Shown: positions 9,658 through 21,649, counted from the first letter of the stretch. The stretch is 64,000 bases of DNA from Rutidosis leptorrhynchoides (GCF_046630445.1 NC_092339.1:313595501-313659500), one strand, 5' to 3'. Program-made: numbers and translations. The notes: generated by a model from the sequence alone, not told the origin.

Positions 9658-9864
9658 ATGGATCTACACGATGAATCAATTCCATCATTAAAAGGAAGTA
9701 AAGTCTTCCGAAAAAGACACGCGCTTCTTGATTTAGGTCAGGAAGTTGTCGTCCAGACCAGCTGTAGGTTGACGAAAAATCTAGAAAAGTCATCACTAAA
9801 ATCAGCAGGAAATCCACGGACCTCAGCATTAAACAGGGTCGCCAAGTGGTCAGATTTATCCTAA
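9658..9864 (+). CDS. Conserved 68-aa ORF near the 3' end of the Athila-like element
   Basis: It runs from ATG 9658 to TAA 9862-9864 and begins MDLHDESIPSLKGSKVFRKR. It is basic and hydrophilic, with no membrane segment, no cysteine cluster and no family I recognise. The same ORF, of identical length, is in the inverted copy at 61236-61030. Between the copies six codons differ: four synonymous (CTT/TTA, CAG/CAA, AGC/AGT, GAT/GAC) and two replacements (Asp/Asn, Leu/Ser). That ratio hints at protein-level constraint but the count is small. Position: between the ORF-1-like gene and the 3' LTR, where plant Athila/Tat elements often carry extra ORFs. Confidence 0.45.
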   Translation: MDLHDESIPSLKGSKVFRKRHALLDLGQEVVVQTSCRLTKNLEKSSLKSAGNPRTSALNRVAKWSDLS

Positions 9865-10807
9865 TCATGAGAAGGATTTATCTCGTACAATGGGGGGCAC
9901 CATGCAAATTAGCTGGATAAGACTAATGAATCAGATCCCCAAAAAGGATAATCTCCTTAAAGATTAAAAATCAGCTTTTAAGACTGATATTACTCAATCC
10001 TTGAGATTGACCTTAAAGATTGAGAATCCAAACTCATGGAATTCAATGATATCTAAACTCGAGCTTGAACGAGAAAATCTTTTGATCAAAAATTACAAAC
10101 CGATTTGTTTTCTGAAAACCCTATTTTCAATGCGTTCATTACCTTTGAACGTAAAATCCTAGGAATTCACCTGGAATTCATTAGGTCACCTGAACTAAAT
10201 CGGGTGTCAACCGTAAGAACGGTGGTTGCATAGTGGTTGAAGACAGGACCTTGTGCCAGACCGAAAAATCATAAGGGTGAGCTTTACTATTGCTACTACC
10301 AAGGATAGTAATTGCGTCCGACACGTTATAGACCATAATTAAAAGCATGTCAGGGGACATTACCTTAACAGTTGCTTGTTCAACGCTTTCCTTTACAACC
10401 GGACGGTAGTTTACCGAAAGGTAATATACGGGACAAGTAAACTGGACGTGTTGCTTTCCAAATACAAGGTTAGCAAGTGGGTGACACAAAACCGCAAGTT
10501 TTGAGCTAAAATTTTCAAATCTGAAACCCACTAAACCCACAAAAATATTTTGCAAACACCGGTAAAGGGTTATTCTGGAAAACTTATCTAGGGTAAAAAC
10601 TAGATTTAATTTTCAAAAGATTAAATGTTTTCATAAAGATCCAATTTCCTTAATGGATCTAAATTTTTATAGTCATGTGGGACTGTAAACCATATCGTTA
10701 CTACCATTGTTTATACCACCGTATAGAAATCACTGATGTACAAAGTGTGAAGAATAAAGAAGTGATTCTGGTATTTCAAGACGATATTGCTTGAGGACAA
10801 GCAACGC
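9865..10807 (+). other. Second half of the 3' noncoding region, left copy
   Basis: Strongly conserved with the inverse of 59970-61029. The minus strand has an open stretch of 124 codons (10181-10555), mirrored in the other copy (60344-60688). The differences I compared inside it nearly all change residues and one is a 9-bp indel, so I do not call it a gene. Nothing else recognised. Confidence 0.65.
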
Positions 10808-10824
10808 TTAAGTGTGGGAATATT
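10808..10824 (+). promoter_or_regulatory. Polypurine tract of the left Athila-like element
   Basis: TTAAGTGTGGGAATATT lies directly before the TGATAATGC start of the LTR. The same motif stands before the LTR of the right-hand copy. Confidence 0.7.
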
Positions 10825-12564
10825 TGATAATGCTAAAAACGAACATATATTTCATAGCATTATTCCTCAAGAAATACAAGCTTTTAGTTGCAATTGTTCT
10901 ATTTACAAGTGATATTCGTTTAAATAATAAAAGGTGAAGACAAAAGACAGATTCGACGAATTGAAGACGCAAACGACCAAAAAGCTCAAAAGTACAAAAT
11001 ACAATCAAAGAGGTTCCAATTATTGATAAGAAACGTCTCGAAATTACAAGAGTACAAGATTCAAAACGCAAAGTACAAGATATTAAATTGTACGCAAGGA
11101 CGTTCGAAAATCCGGAACCGGAACTAGAGTCAACTCTCAACGCTCGACGCAACGGACTAAAAATTACAAGTCAACTATGCACATAAATATAATATAATAT
11201 TTAAATAATTCTTATAATTATTTAATATATTATATTTATATTTAAAACCGTCGGCAAGAAAGACTCCAAAAGGGACTGAGCTGTAATTTCAATCTCCGCG
11301 ACTCGCGGAGTTTGAAGGCCAAAAATGCCTCGAGTCGCGGAGCCCCAAGTTTTGAAACTCCCTATAAAGCCAACCGAATTCTGAGCATTTTATCATCATC
11401 TTTTTCTTCTTCTCTCATAATACTACGTAAATATTTATATTTATATTTTAATTTTAATTTTAATTTTAATTATAATTCTAATAATAAGGGTATGTTAGCG
11501 AATGTTGTAAGGGTGTAAGTCGAAATTCTGTCCGTGTAACGCTACGCTATTTTTAATCATTGTAAGTTATGTTCAACCTTTTTAATTTAATGTCTCATAG
11601 CTAAGTTATTATTATGCTTATTTAAGACGAAGTAATCATGATGTTGGGCTAATTACTAAAATTGGGTAATTGGACTTTGTACCATAATTGGGGTTTGGAC
11701 AAAAGAACGACACTTATGGAAATTAGACTATGGGCTATTAATGGGCTTTATATTTGTTTAACTAAATGATAGTTTGTTAATGTTAATATAAAGATTTACA
11801 ATTGGGCATCCCTATAAATTACCATATACACTCGATCGGACACGATGGGCGGGGTATTTATATGTACAAATAATCGTTCATTTAACCGGACACGGGAATG
11901 GATTAATAGTCACTAGAATAATTAAAACAGGGGTGAAATTATGTACAAGGACACTTGGTATAATTAATAACAAAGTATTAAAACCTTGGGTTACACTCAG
12001 TCGACATCCTGGTGTAATTATTAAACAAAGTATTAAAATCTTGTTACAGTTTAAGTCCCCAATTAGTTGGAATATTTAACTTCGGGTATAAGGATAATTT
12101 GACGAGGACACTCGCACTTTATATTTATGACCGATGGACTGTTATGGACAAAAACTAGACGGACATATTATATAATCCAGGACAAAGGACAATTAACCCA
12201 TGGGCATAAAACTAAAATCAACACGTCAAACATCATGATTACGGAAGTTTAAATAAGCATAATTCTTTTATTTCATATTTAATTTCCTTTATTTTATATT
12301 TAATTGCACTTCTAATTATCGTATTTTTATTGTTATTATATTTAATTGCACTTTTAATTATCGTACTTTTTAATTATCGCAAGTTTATTTTATCGCACTT
12401 TTATTATTCGCAATTTCATTATCGTTATTTACTTTATGCTTTAATTTAAGTCTTGTATTTATTTTTAATATTTTACATTTGGTTTTAACTGCGACTAAAG
12501 TTTTAAAATCGACAAACCGGTCATTAAACGGTAAAAACCCCCCTTTATAATAATAATAATATTA

Positions 12565-12603
<39 letters not shown>

Positions 12604-12847
12604 ACTTTTATGAAAGTAAACTAATATAGCGTTAAGCTTTGTTTAAAAAGATTCCCTGTGGAACGAACCGGACTTACTAAAAACTACACTACTGTACGAT
12701 TAGGTACACTGCCTATAAGTGTTGTAGCAAGGTTTAAGTATATCCATTCTATAAATAAATAAATATATTGTGTAAAATTGTATCGTATTTAATAAGTATT
12801 TCCTTGTAAAATTTAATAGTATTTTATATACACCTCGCGAAACATCA
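10825..12847 (+). repeat. 3' LTR of the left Athila-like element (~2.0 kb)
   Basis: Starts TGATAATGC and ends ACATCA at 12847. Both edges are set by comparison with the inverted copy (58030-59952), where similarity stops at the same places. It contains a palindrome CTCCGCGACTCGCGGAG (11294-11310) with a partner CTCGAGTCGCGGAG (11329-11342), and a TA microsatellite at about 12566-12598. The next base continues a gypsy-1 leader reading frame. Confidence 0.8.
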
Positions 12848-13112
12848 GAGGACTAGGGTCACCGCCCGTAAGCGGGTTGTGCCTTACCCTGCTGATCCAT
12901 TTGTGCGTAAGCCTTACTGCTATGCAGCATCTACTTCTGGCGCTGGACCACCTGCACCACCTGCACCACCTGTACCGACTGCACCGCCTGCCCCACCATC
13001 TCCCTCTGTCGAGGAACTGGTGAGGGAAGTGGAGATCCTCCGTGCTCGGGTAACTGAGTTCGAGGACCAGATGTCCCACGTAATGGACATCCTTTACCCA
13101 CCGTCACCATAG
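12848..13112 (+). CDS. Leader ORF of gypsy-1 (Pro-rich plus coiled coil), 5' truncated
   Basis: Frame 3 is open from the Athila-like LTR border to the TAG at 13110-13112, so its start has been cut off by the insertion. It encodes a Pro/Ala-rich stretch (GPPAPPAPPVPTAPPAPPSP) and then a heptad-like segment (VEELVREVEILRARVTEFED), probably a short coiled coil. It lies about 300 bases ahead of gag and is a separate frame. Gypsy-2 also has a separate ORF at this position (28500-28970) but of different sequence. The function is unknown. Confidence 0.5.
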
Positions 13113-13407
13113 GGCATTGTAGTAGATTTCATTATGTAATCTCGTTGAAGTTTCATGTTTTACTCATGTACTGTACGAACTTATGCAGATGTATGCAACT
13201 TATTATTAATGAATGGAACTTATTGTTGTTTACTTTTTGTACGGTGTTCTAATTACGTTACTGTATGATGTTTCTGTGGTATCTGTATCTAGTGCATTAC
13301 TTAGTTAATATGTGTTGTGTTGATTCCATGTTGGTTGTTATATACTATATTATTATTTATTAAATGCTGGATTTTGACTTAAGTCAAAATTTCTGTTTAA
13401 AAAGGCA
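13113..13407 (+). other. Spacer between leader ORF and gag of gypsy-1
   Basis: AT-rich leader sequence without an open frame or recognised motif. Confidence 0.5.
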
Positions 13408-14933
13408 ATGGCAAACGGACGAGCAGCACCCATAGCAGCCCAAATCGAGGAAATGATTGCTGAAAGAGTAGCCGCAACTATTGCGGAAATCAACCCCCCA
13501 ACTCCACCAGTTAACCAGCCCATTCGTAACGGGTGCACATACAAAGAGTTTCAAAGCTGCAAGCCCCACAACTTTAGCGGTACTGAGGGGCCAGTTGGTC
13601 TGACTAGGTGGTTTGAGAAATTAGAAGCTGTGTTCTGTGTAACCAACAGCTCAGAGGCGAACAAAACCAAGTATGCTTCATGTACACTGTCAGACGGCGC
13701 CCTAACTTGGTGGAACACATTGGCTCAAGCTAAGGGTATTGACGAGGCTTATGCCACTCTGTGGGAAGAATTTAAGGGAGCCCTGATCGAAGAGTACTGC
13801 CCAGAGCAGAGATACAGAAAATGGAGGCTGAGTTCTGGGAGTTGAAGGTTATGGGAAACGATCTTGATGGTTACAACCGTAGGTATCTGGAATTAGCACT
13901 GATGTGTCCCACGATGCTTACCCCGGAATTTAAGAGAATGGAGCGATACTTGTGGGGACTTTCCAAGTCCATTCAAGGAAATGTCACCTCTTCTAATCCA
14001 CCCAACGTCCCAGCAGCTATGCGCATGGCGCAAACCCTTATGAACCAAATTATCAGCAAGGAATCGAAAAAGGCAAAATCTGAATCGGGAGCCAGTGGTG
14101 AGAAGCATAATTGGGACAATAACAAGGGGAGAGTCTATGATCAAACCCCCGCTAAGAGGCATAACGACGGAAGGAACCGCAACCCAAACACCAGCTCGAA
14201 CCCCAACTACAAGGGTAGTCTACCGCAGTGAAAGAGGTGCTACAAGCACCATACCGGGTACTGTAATGTGGTCTGTGAAAAGTGCAAAAGGACCGGTTAT
14301 ATTGGCAAGGACTGCAAGATTCCCATCCCAGTTGTGAGGACCAACCCCAATGGACCAAGAAAGTGTTATGAGTGTGGACAACAGGGCCACTTCAGGAATG
14401 AGTGTCCCAACAAGCTAAAGGACGGTGGACCCCCGCGTGGAAGAGCTTTCAATGTAAACACAAGAGATGCCCGTGAGAACCCCAACTTGGTTACATGTAT
14501 ATTCACTATCAACAATCTATTAGCTTCTGTCTTATTTGATACTGGTGCCGATAGGAGCTATGTTTGTAGACACTTTTGCTCTAAGATAGATTGGTCATTA
14601 GTGCCTTTAGAGGAGAGTATGCTAGTTGAGGTAGCCAATGGAAAACTTGAGAAAGTTGACCAAATTGGCCGAGGAGGTATTATCAACATAGCTGGTGTGG
14701 ATTTCGCAATTAACTTGATACCCATCAAATTGGGAAGCTTTGACGTGATTATCGGCATGGACTGGTTGACTAAAGTGAGGGCCGACATTATCTGTGGAGA
14801 TAAAGCTCTTCGTATACCCCACGGAGATGGTGAGCCACTGATTATTTACGGAGAGAGATGTAGTTCGAAGCTGAACCTCATTAGTTGCATGAAAGCACAG
14901 AAGATCATGAAGAAAGGACGTCTTGCTATTTAA
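13408..14933 (+). pseudogene. gag: Broken gag-protease of gypsy-1
   Basis: Starts at ATG 13408. Gag has the plant chromoviral core (YASCTLSDGALTWWN), zinc knuckles CEKCKRTGYIGKDC (His replaced by Tyr) and CYECGQQGHFRNEC, and protease [13 protein letters not shown] with an intact DTG. Gag packages RNA and the protease cuts the polyprotein. Damage: a frameshift near 13805, where the gag core passes from frame 1 to frame 3; a TGA at 14229-14231; and a TAA at 14931-14933 where gypsy-2 has a leucine (TTA). Overall it parallels gypsy-2 closely. Confidence 0.85.
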
Positions 14934-14936
14934 GCA

Positions 14937-17900
14937 CACGTGAAGGCTTTAGAAACAGAAGAGAAGAGCGTGAATGATGTGCGAATCGTGAATGAATTCC
15001 CCGACGTCTTTCCGGAAGAACTGCATGGATTACCGCCATCGAGAGCTGTGGAGTTCCAGATCGATCTAGTGACTGGAGCTGCACCCGTAGCTGCACCCGT
15101 AGCTCGCACACCTTATCGACTAGCACCTTCCGAACTGCAAGAGTTGCAGAGTCAACTGCAGAAATTGCTCGACCGAGGGTTTATCCAACCGAGCTCGTCG
15201 CCTTGGGGCGCACCTATTTTATTCGTGAAGAAGAAGGACGGATCTTTCCGCATGTGTATCGACTACCGAGAACTCAACAAATTGACGATCAAGAACTGAT
15301 ATCCTCTTTCCCGAATTGACGATCTTTTTGATCAGCTGCAAGGATCAAGCGTTTACTCTAAGATCGATTTGCGATCCGGTTATCTCCAATTGAGGGTGAA
15401 GGAGAGTGATGTTATGAAGACTGCGTTCAGAACCCGCTATGGTCATTATGAGTTTCTCGTGATGCCGTTCGGTTTAACCAACGCACCCGCTGTATTCATG
15501 GACCTCATGAATCGTGTATGCAAGCCATACCTGGATAAGTTCGTTATCGTCTTCATAGATGATATCCTCATCTACTCCAAGAGCGAAGAAGAACATGAGC
15601 AACATCTCCGACTAGTGCTTGAACTCTTGAGACAAGAGCAACTTTATGCCAAATTCTCCAAGTGTGAATTTTGGTTGAAGGAAGTCCAATTTCTGGATCA
15701 TATTGTGAGTGATCAAGGTATCAAAGTTGATCCCACAAAGATCGAGGCTATCAGCAAGTGGGAGACACCCACTACTCCAACTCACATCTGCCAAGTTCTA
15801 GGTCTTGTCAGTTACTATCGAAGATTTATTGAAGGTTTTTTGTTGATTGCGCGTCCTTTGACCGCACTGACCCACAAAGGGAAGAAGTTCATTTGGGAGA
15901 ACGAATGAGAATCAGCATTTCAAACCCTGAAGCAGAAGTTAACCACCGCACCTATCTTGTCGCTTCCTGAAGGAAGTGACGACTTCGTTGTGTACTGTGA
16001 TGCTTCGAAAAATGGTTTTGGTTGCGTATTGATGCAAAGAACGAAGGTCATTGCTTATGCTTCTCGTCAACTAAAGATACATGAGCAAAACTACACTACC
16101 CATGATCTCGAACTTGGAGCCGTTGTCTTCGACTACCGAGAACTCAACAAATTGACGATCAAGAACTGATATCCTCTTCCCCGAATTGACGATCTTTTTG
16201 ATCAGCTGCAAGGATCAAGCGTTTACTCTAAGATCGATTTGCGATCCGGTTATCTCCAATTGAGGGTGAAGGAGAGTGATGTGATGAAGACTGCGTTCAG
16301 AACCCGCTATGGTCATTATGAGTTTCTCGTGATGCCGTTCGGTTTAACCAACGCACCCGCTGTATTCATGGACCTCATGAATCGTGTATGCAAGCCATAC
16401 CTGGATAAGTTCGTTATCGTCTTCATAGATGATATCCTCATCTACTCCAAGAGCGAAGAAGAACATGAGCAACATCTCCGACTAGTGCTTGAACTCTTGA
16501 GACAAGAGCAACTTTATGCCAAATTCTCCAAGTGTGAATTTTGGTTGAAGGAAGTCCAATTTCTGGATCATATTGTGAGTGATCAAGGTATCAAAGTTGA
16601 TCCCGCAAAGATCGAGGCTATCATCAAGTGGGAGACACCCACTACTCCAACTCACATCTGCCAAGTTCTAGGTCTTGTCAGTTACTATCGAAGATTTATT
16701 GAAGGTTTTTCGTTGATTGCGCGTCCTTTGACCGCACTGACCCACAAAGGGAAGAAGTTCGTTTGGGAGAACGAATGAGAATCAGCATTTCAAACCCTGA
16801 AGCAGAAGTTAACCACCGCACCTATCTTGTCGCTTCCTGAAGGCAGTGACGACTTCGTTGTGTACTGCGATGCTTCGAAAAATGGTTTTGGTTGCGTATT
16901 GATGCAAAGAACGAAGGTCATTGCTTATGCTTCTCGTCAACTAAAGATACACGAGCAAAACTACACTACCCATGATCTCGATCTTGGAGCCGTTGTCTTC
17001 GGTTTGAAGTTGTGGAGACACTATCTTTATGGGACAAAGAGTACCATAGTCACCGATCACAAAAGCCTCCAGCAAATCTTTGATCAGAAGCAGCTGAATA
17101 TGAGACAACGTCGATGGATCGAGACACTGAATGACTATGATTGTGAACTCCGTTACCATCCTGGCAAAGCCAATGTTGTAGCTGACGCTCTGAGTCGAAA
17201 GGAGAGAACGGTACCTCTTCATGTTCGGGCTCTGAACATCATCATTCATTCAAATCTCAATAGCCAGATCCGAGTAGCCCAAGATGAGGCTCTCAAAGAG
17301 GAGTATATTTCTCAAGAACACTTGAACATTCTCGTTTCACGATTCGAGGTTAAGGAGACTGGACTCCGATGCTTTGCCGGAAGGATTTGGGTACTGAGTT
17401 ATGGAGATCTACGGAGCCTTATACTAGATGAAGCCTACAAGTCGAGGTATTCAATTCATCCAGGAGCCGGTAAAATGTACCACGATCTCAAGGAACAGTA
17501 TTGGTGGCCTAATCTTAAGAAGAATGTTGCAACTTATGTTGGGAGGTGTTTAACTTATTCGAAGGTTAAGGCTGAACATCAGAGGCCATCTGGAATACTT
17601 CAACAACCGGAAATCCCGCAATGGAAGTGGGAAAGGATTACGATGGACTTCATCACGAAGCTACCAAAGATGGTGGGCGGATACGATACAATCTGGGTTA
17701 TCGTTGACCGTCTTACCAAATATGCTCATTTCTTAGCAATGAAGGAAACATATACAATGGAGAGACTTGCTCAACTGTACATCAAAGAAGTTGTGTCCCG
17801 TCATGGTGTGCCCCTATCAATTATCTCAGATCGCGATCCCCGTTTTGCTTCCAGATTCTGGCGTTCTTTGCAAGAAGCCTTGGGAACTCGTCTCGACATG

Positions 17901-18704
17901 AGCACTTCATATCACCCGCAGACCGACGGTCAGAGCGAATGAACGATTCAGACTTTAGAGGACATGTTGCGTGTCTGTGTTATTGACTTCGGAAAGTCTT
18001 AGGAAAGGCATTTTTCGTTAGCCGAATTCTCTTACAACAACAGTTATCACTCGATTATTAATGCCGCACCTTTTGAAGCGTTGTATGGCTGCAAGTGCCG
18101 TTCTCCTATTTGTTGGGCCGAGATAGGCGAAGTGCAAATAACCGGACCCGAGATAGTCCATGAAACGACGGAGAAGATTGCCCAGATTCAAGCGAGACTT
18201 AAGACGGCCCGTGATCACCAAAAGAGTTATGCTGATCTTAAACGTAAGGACTTCTAATTTAATGTGGGTGACCGTGTGATGTTGAAAGTCGCACCTTGGA
18301 AAGGTGTAATTCGCTTTGGAAAGCATGGAAAGTTAAACCCGCGATACATTGGTCCTTTTGAAATCTTGGAACGTGTTGGACCCGTAGCTTACCGTCTGGA
18401 TCTTCCAACTCAATTGAGTGCAGTTCATCCTACCTTCCACGTATCAAATTTGAAGAAGTGTCTTGCTCCACCAGAACTTATCATACCACTGGAAGAACTC
18501 ACAATTGATGACAAACTCCATTTCGTGGAAGAGCCTATCGAAATTATGGACCGTGAGGTCAAAACTTTGAAACGCAACAAGATTCCGATCGTCCGAGTTC
18601 GATGGAATGCCAAACGTGGACCTGAGTTTACTTGGGAACGAGAGGATCAAATGATGCAGAAGTATCCTCACCTCTTCCCGACTTCAACACCTGCCTCAGC
18701 TTAA
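14937..18704 (+). pseudogene. pol: Broken pol (RT-RNase H-integrase-chromodomain) of gypsy-1
   Basis: RT has [17 protein letters not shown] and [10 protein letters not shown]; RNase H has [13 protein letters not shown] and TDHKSL; integrase has [21 protein letters not shown] and TDGQSE; the C-terminus ends in the chromodomain-like [19 protein letters not shown]. In-frame stops fall at about 15297, 15906, 16168, 16776, 17941, 18000 and 18255. Several are consistent with C-to-T change (CGA or CAA to a stop). RT and part of RNase H are present twice because of an 870-bp duplication. The integrase zinc finger has CLTYSK where CLTCSK is usual. It cannot make a working polyprotein. Confidence 0.88.
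15261..17000 (+). repeat. 870-bp tandem duplication inside gypsy-1 pol
   Basis: 15261-16130 is repeated at 16131-17000 with about ten differences. It covers RT from YRELNKL to the RNase H segment GAVVF. Length is 290 codons exactly, so frame is kept. The junction has 3-bp microhomology (TCG). Stops in KN*YP and WENE*ES are in both copies, so they predate the duplication. Confidence 0.93.
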
Positions 18705-18721
18705 ATTTCGAGATGAAATTT

Positions 18722-18739
18722 CCATTAACAGGTGGGTAA
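18722..18739 (+). promoter_or_regulatory. Polypurine tract of gypsy-1
   Basis: CATTAACAGGTGGGTAA immediately precedes the TGTAACGACCC of the LTR, in the same arrangement as in gypsy-2. Confidence 0.6.
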
Positions 18740-21649
18740 TGTAACGACCCGGCTTTTTTGACTTGCTTTTGTGCCTTGTGTTTTAGCGAAACTGCTTATT
18801 TGTGCGTACTGTGCTACTTTATACTCTGGAATCTTTAAATACATGGTTTACTTTCATTTATATATTAAAACGTGCCTTAGAGTACGTAGGATACTTAACT
18901 TGTTCACCGGAAACCTTTATGACCGTTAGTTTCACTTGACGTTACGAACAAACTGCGTACTGCGCACACGTTTAACTTTTGTCGTAATCGGAATATTATG
19001 ACTACGAAATATTAATTATTATTTTATAATAATAATTACTTGGGTTTTTGGATGCTTAATTATGCGTAGTAATTTAATTATGCTTACTAGTTAGTCTTGT
19101 TGGACTTTCTACCTTGTTGGACTTAAGCCCACCCTACTCTAGCTAGTAACCCATTTATTTAGCCTACTTATTAATTACTAGTGACCCATTAATAAGTAAG
19201 ACAAATTCCCATTTATTAGAGGGAACATGCTAGCATTTATGTCAAGTATTATCCTTAATGTTGCTTGGGATCCTAACATAAGCACCAACTTTAGACAACC
19301 ATTAACCAAAAAGTAAACTTTTGTCCCCCTTGTCCCCCCCTCCAAATTTTGGCCAACTCACCCCACCCTCACCCTCATTTTCTATAAATACCATCCTTAT
19401 TCCATCCATTTAACACTTGCTCTCATTTGTATTTCACACACACTTACTCTCTTATTTCCTTTCTAGTCTTTCTCTCTCTAAAAAGTGTAAGTAATTAAAT
19501 TTTTCTTCTTCTTCTTCCTTTATCTTACACGAAATCATCTTCATCATTTAAAGGTCTTGCTTTTTAGCTTTGATATTGATTACATCTTGTAGATTCAAAC
19601 TTGGATTTGAATCCTTCAAGAACATGGAAGATTCAAGCTTTCTAGCTTTGAATCTTCACCTACTTTATAGATCTACATCTTTTTAGCTTTAATCTTGTTA
19701 TTTTGTTATAAAGATTCAAACTTGTGTTTGTAATCTTCATGTAACTTAAAGATCCAAACTTTATGCTTCAAGATCTTCAAGAACAACCAAGATGCAAGCT
19801 TTCTAGCTTGAATCTTCATATCTTTTGATGGATCTAAGTTTTATAACTTATGATCTCATTATTTTGTTATAAAGATCAAAACTTGTGTTTATGGTCTTCA
19901 TATAACTTAAAGATCCAAGCTTTATGCTTCAAGATCTTCAAGAACACTAAAGGTTCAAGCTTTCTAGCTTTGTGACCTTATAACTTGTGTGAAAAGGATC
20001 TAAGCTCTCTAGCTTAGGGTTCCATCACTTCATTTGACTTAGATTATGTTCATACTTGTTTGATTGATGTAAAGTTTGTAGCTTTAGTTGTAAATGTAAC
20101 TTGTAATTGTGTTAAGACTAAGGATATGATGTAACCTTGGTTCATCATCCATCTAAGACTCTTAAATGAGTTGTGTTATTACTTGGTCTTAATATATTAT
20201 GTATTGATGGTAGAATCTTGGCCAAAAGTGATGCTAACCCATCAACGAGTTGTACACTTGAAGCTACAAGCATCAAGGATGAGAACCGTGATGAGCATCA
20301 AGCACCAAGAACCCCACCGGAGCACTTTTTTACTCTTTTTGGGATCTGATCAGTAACCTGAGCTACTGTAAAGCTTATTTTAAGTTAGTTCAGTTCGAGT
20401 ACATAATTTTCCGTTTAGACCTCGTCTTAATCCGAGTTACGGTTTAGGATTTATGTCCTTCCGAAAGTCAATACACCCTACTAACGTTGTGCTGAAATTT
20501 CTGACCTACTCGCACTTAAACCGTCACCAGGGTCAAACGATAACGAGTTTGGTTCTGGAAATTGGTCAGAAACTAGGGGACTCATATACGGAGACATAGC
20601 CACTGATTACACGTCTTTTCGATTTACGCAGAGGTCGTAGCAGCTGACCGAAGTCTGCCTATTGTTTCGATCTCTATTCTTGTCAAACTTACTTAGCTTT
20701 TATGATGATGAATGATGATGATGATGACACTTAAACTTATTTTATGCACTAATAGAACTTATAAAGACAACCAACTGACCTAGTCACCTTTGATTTAGGT
20801 TGACGACCTTTCGGACCAACTTACTACTTGCACACTTTCGTATCGACTTGTATTGCTTATTCACTGTGAGTTATAGCATCCCTTTTTACTACTTTTTACT
20901 ATTTTTGGAACTGAGATTACATGCGCCTTTTTATGATTTACTTATTTGACACGAGTACTTAATCTTTACATATGTGTGGGTTATATAACGGCATAAACTT
21001 TCCCCTTAGCACGGTAACGTTTAACTATTGGTTTTTGAACCGGTAGACGCGAATCTTAGATATGGATCCATAGGGTTTGACATCCCCACTCGGGCTAGTC
21101 GTGCTAGTATTTAACAGGTGTTTAATACTTCGAGGACATACGCACTCGCCATGTGTACTTTTAGGGGGTGATATTTATATTTACGTTAAGTCTAGTTACC
21201 ATGTGCCCACGGTTATACATATACTTTTCATACTGTTTTGAAACATTGAAATCTCGTGGTCAATCTTATATTACTGTTACAATTTAAACTATAGCTCACC
21301 AACATTATTGTTGACATTTTTAAGCATGTTTTCTCAGGTGCTTAGAGGTTTGTTGCTTCCGCTGTTAGACTTGCTGTCATGCTGTTTAGACTTGCTGTTA
21401 AGGACCTGCTGTGTTAGATATCCGATGTATAACTTAGAGATGTCTCAATTATGGAACTTTTCTTCTGCATTCGTAATTTATGTTATTTTCAAAAATAATG
21501 ACTTTGTAACGACCTTTGTGTCACGTTATCTTTTGTAAACGTTATCGTTTATGAATGCAAAATTGATTTTCAAACAGCATGTAGTACTTGACCGTGTAAA
21601 GATCCTGTTGTTGACGAATCGTACACGATGGTTTGTACGGGGCGTCACA
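18740..21649 (+). repeat. 3' LTR of gypsy-1 (~2.9 kb)
   Basis: Starts TGTAACGACCCGG and ends GGGGCGTCACA. The end is fixed because the Ulp1-like exon resumes at 21650. Contains a degenerate tandem duplication at 19698-20000 (period about 161) built of AAGATCTTCAAGAAC and AAGCTTTCTAGCT elements. Its start resembles the gypsy-2 LTR, but most of the sequence differs. Confidence 0.85.
19698..20000. repeat. Degenerate tandem duplication, period ~161 bp
   Basis: The block beginning TTATTTTGTTATAAAGAT at 19698 recurs at 19859 with scattered changes, including the shared CTTCAAGATCTTCAAGAAC and CAAGCTTTCTAGCTT segments. Shorter copies of the last motif also occur before it. Confidence 0.75.

Larger units (their letters stand above)
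4835..12847 (+). mobile_element. Athila-like LTR retrotransposon, 3' part (left copy)
   Basis: Internal region 4835-10824 plus 3' LTR 10825-12847. It carries an ORF with a zinc knuckle, a spliced ORF resembling the Athila ORF-1 family, a long 3' region with repeated AAGTGTGGG motifs, and a conserved 68-codon ORF. No RT or integrase is present in this copy. The 3' region and LTR match, inverted, the element at 58030-63008. The LTR abuts a reading frame of the gypsy-1 leader at 12848, so this element inserted into gypsy-1. Lineage (Athila/Tat group of gypsy) is inferred from the ORF and the tract motif. Confidence 0.65.
12848..21649 (+). mobile_element. Gypsy-1: decayed Tekay-type chromovirus, 3' part
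   Basis: Contains a truncated leader ORF, broken gag-pro and pol, polypurine tract and 3' LTR. Order is PR-RT-RH-INT, with a C-terminal chromodomain, which places it among Tekay-like chromoviruses. The 5' LTR lies beyond the Athila-like insertion, off the left edge. Its right end (21649/21650) interrupts exon 8 of the Ulp1-like gene, so it inserted there; the expected 5-bp duplication would be TCATG (21650-21654), but the left end is not visible. Confidence 0.85.

Noticed and set aside
9563..9868. Antisense ORF of 101 codons, also at 61026-61265
   Set aside because: It overlaps the sense 68-codon ORF; the differences between copies suit the sense frame better.
10181..10555. Antisense ORF of 124 codons, present also at 60344-60688
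   Set aside because: The differences I compared between the copies are almost all amino-acid changes, there is a 9-bp indel, and the C-terminus is frameshifted; the DNA is conserved as a whole, so openness is probably chance. Antisense ORFs are known in Tat-type elements, so it deserves a formal test.
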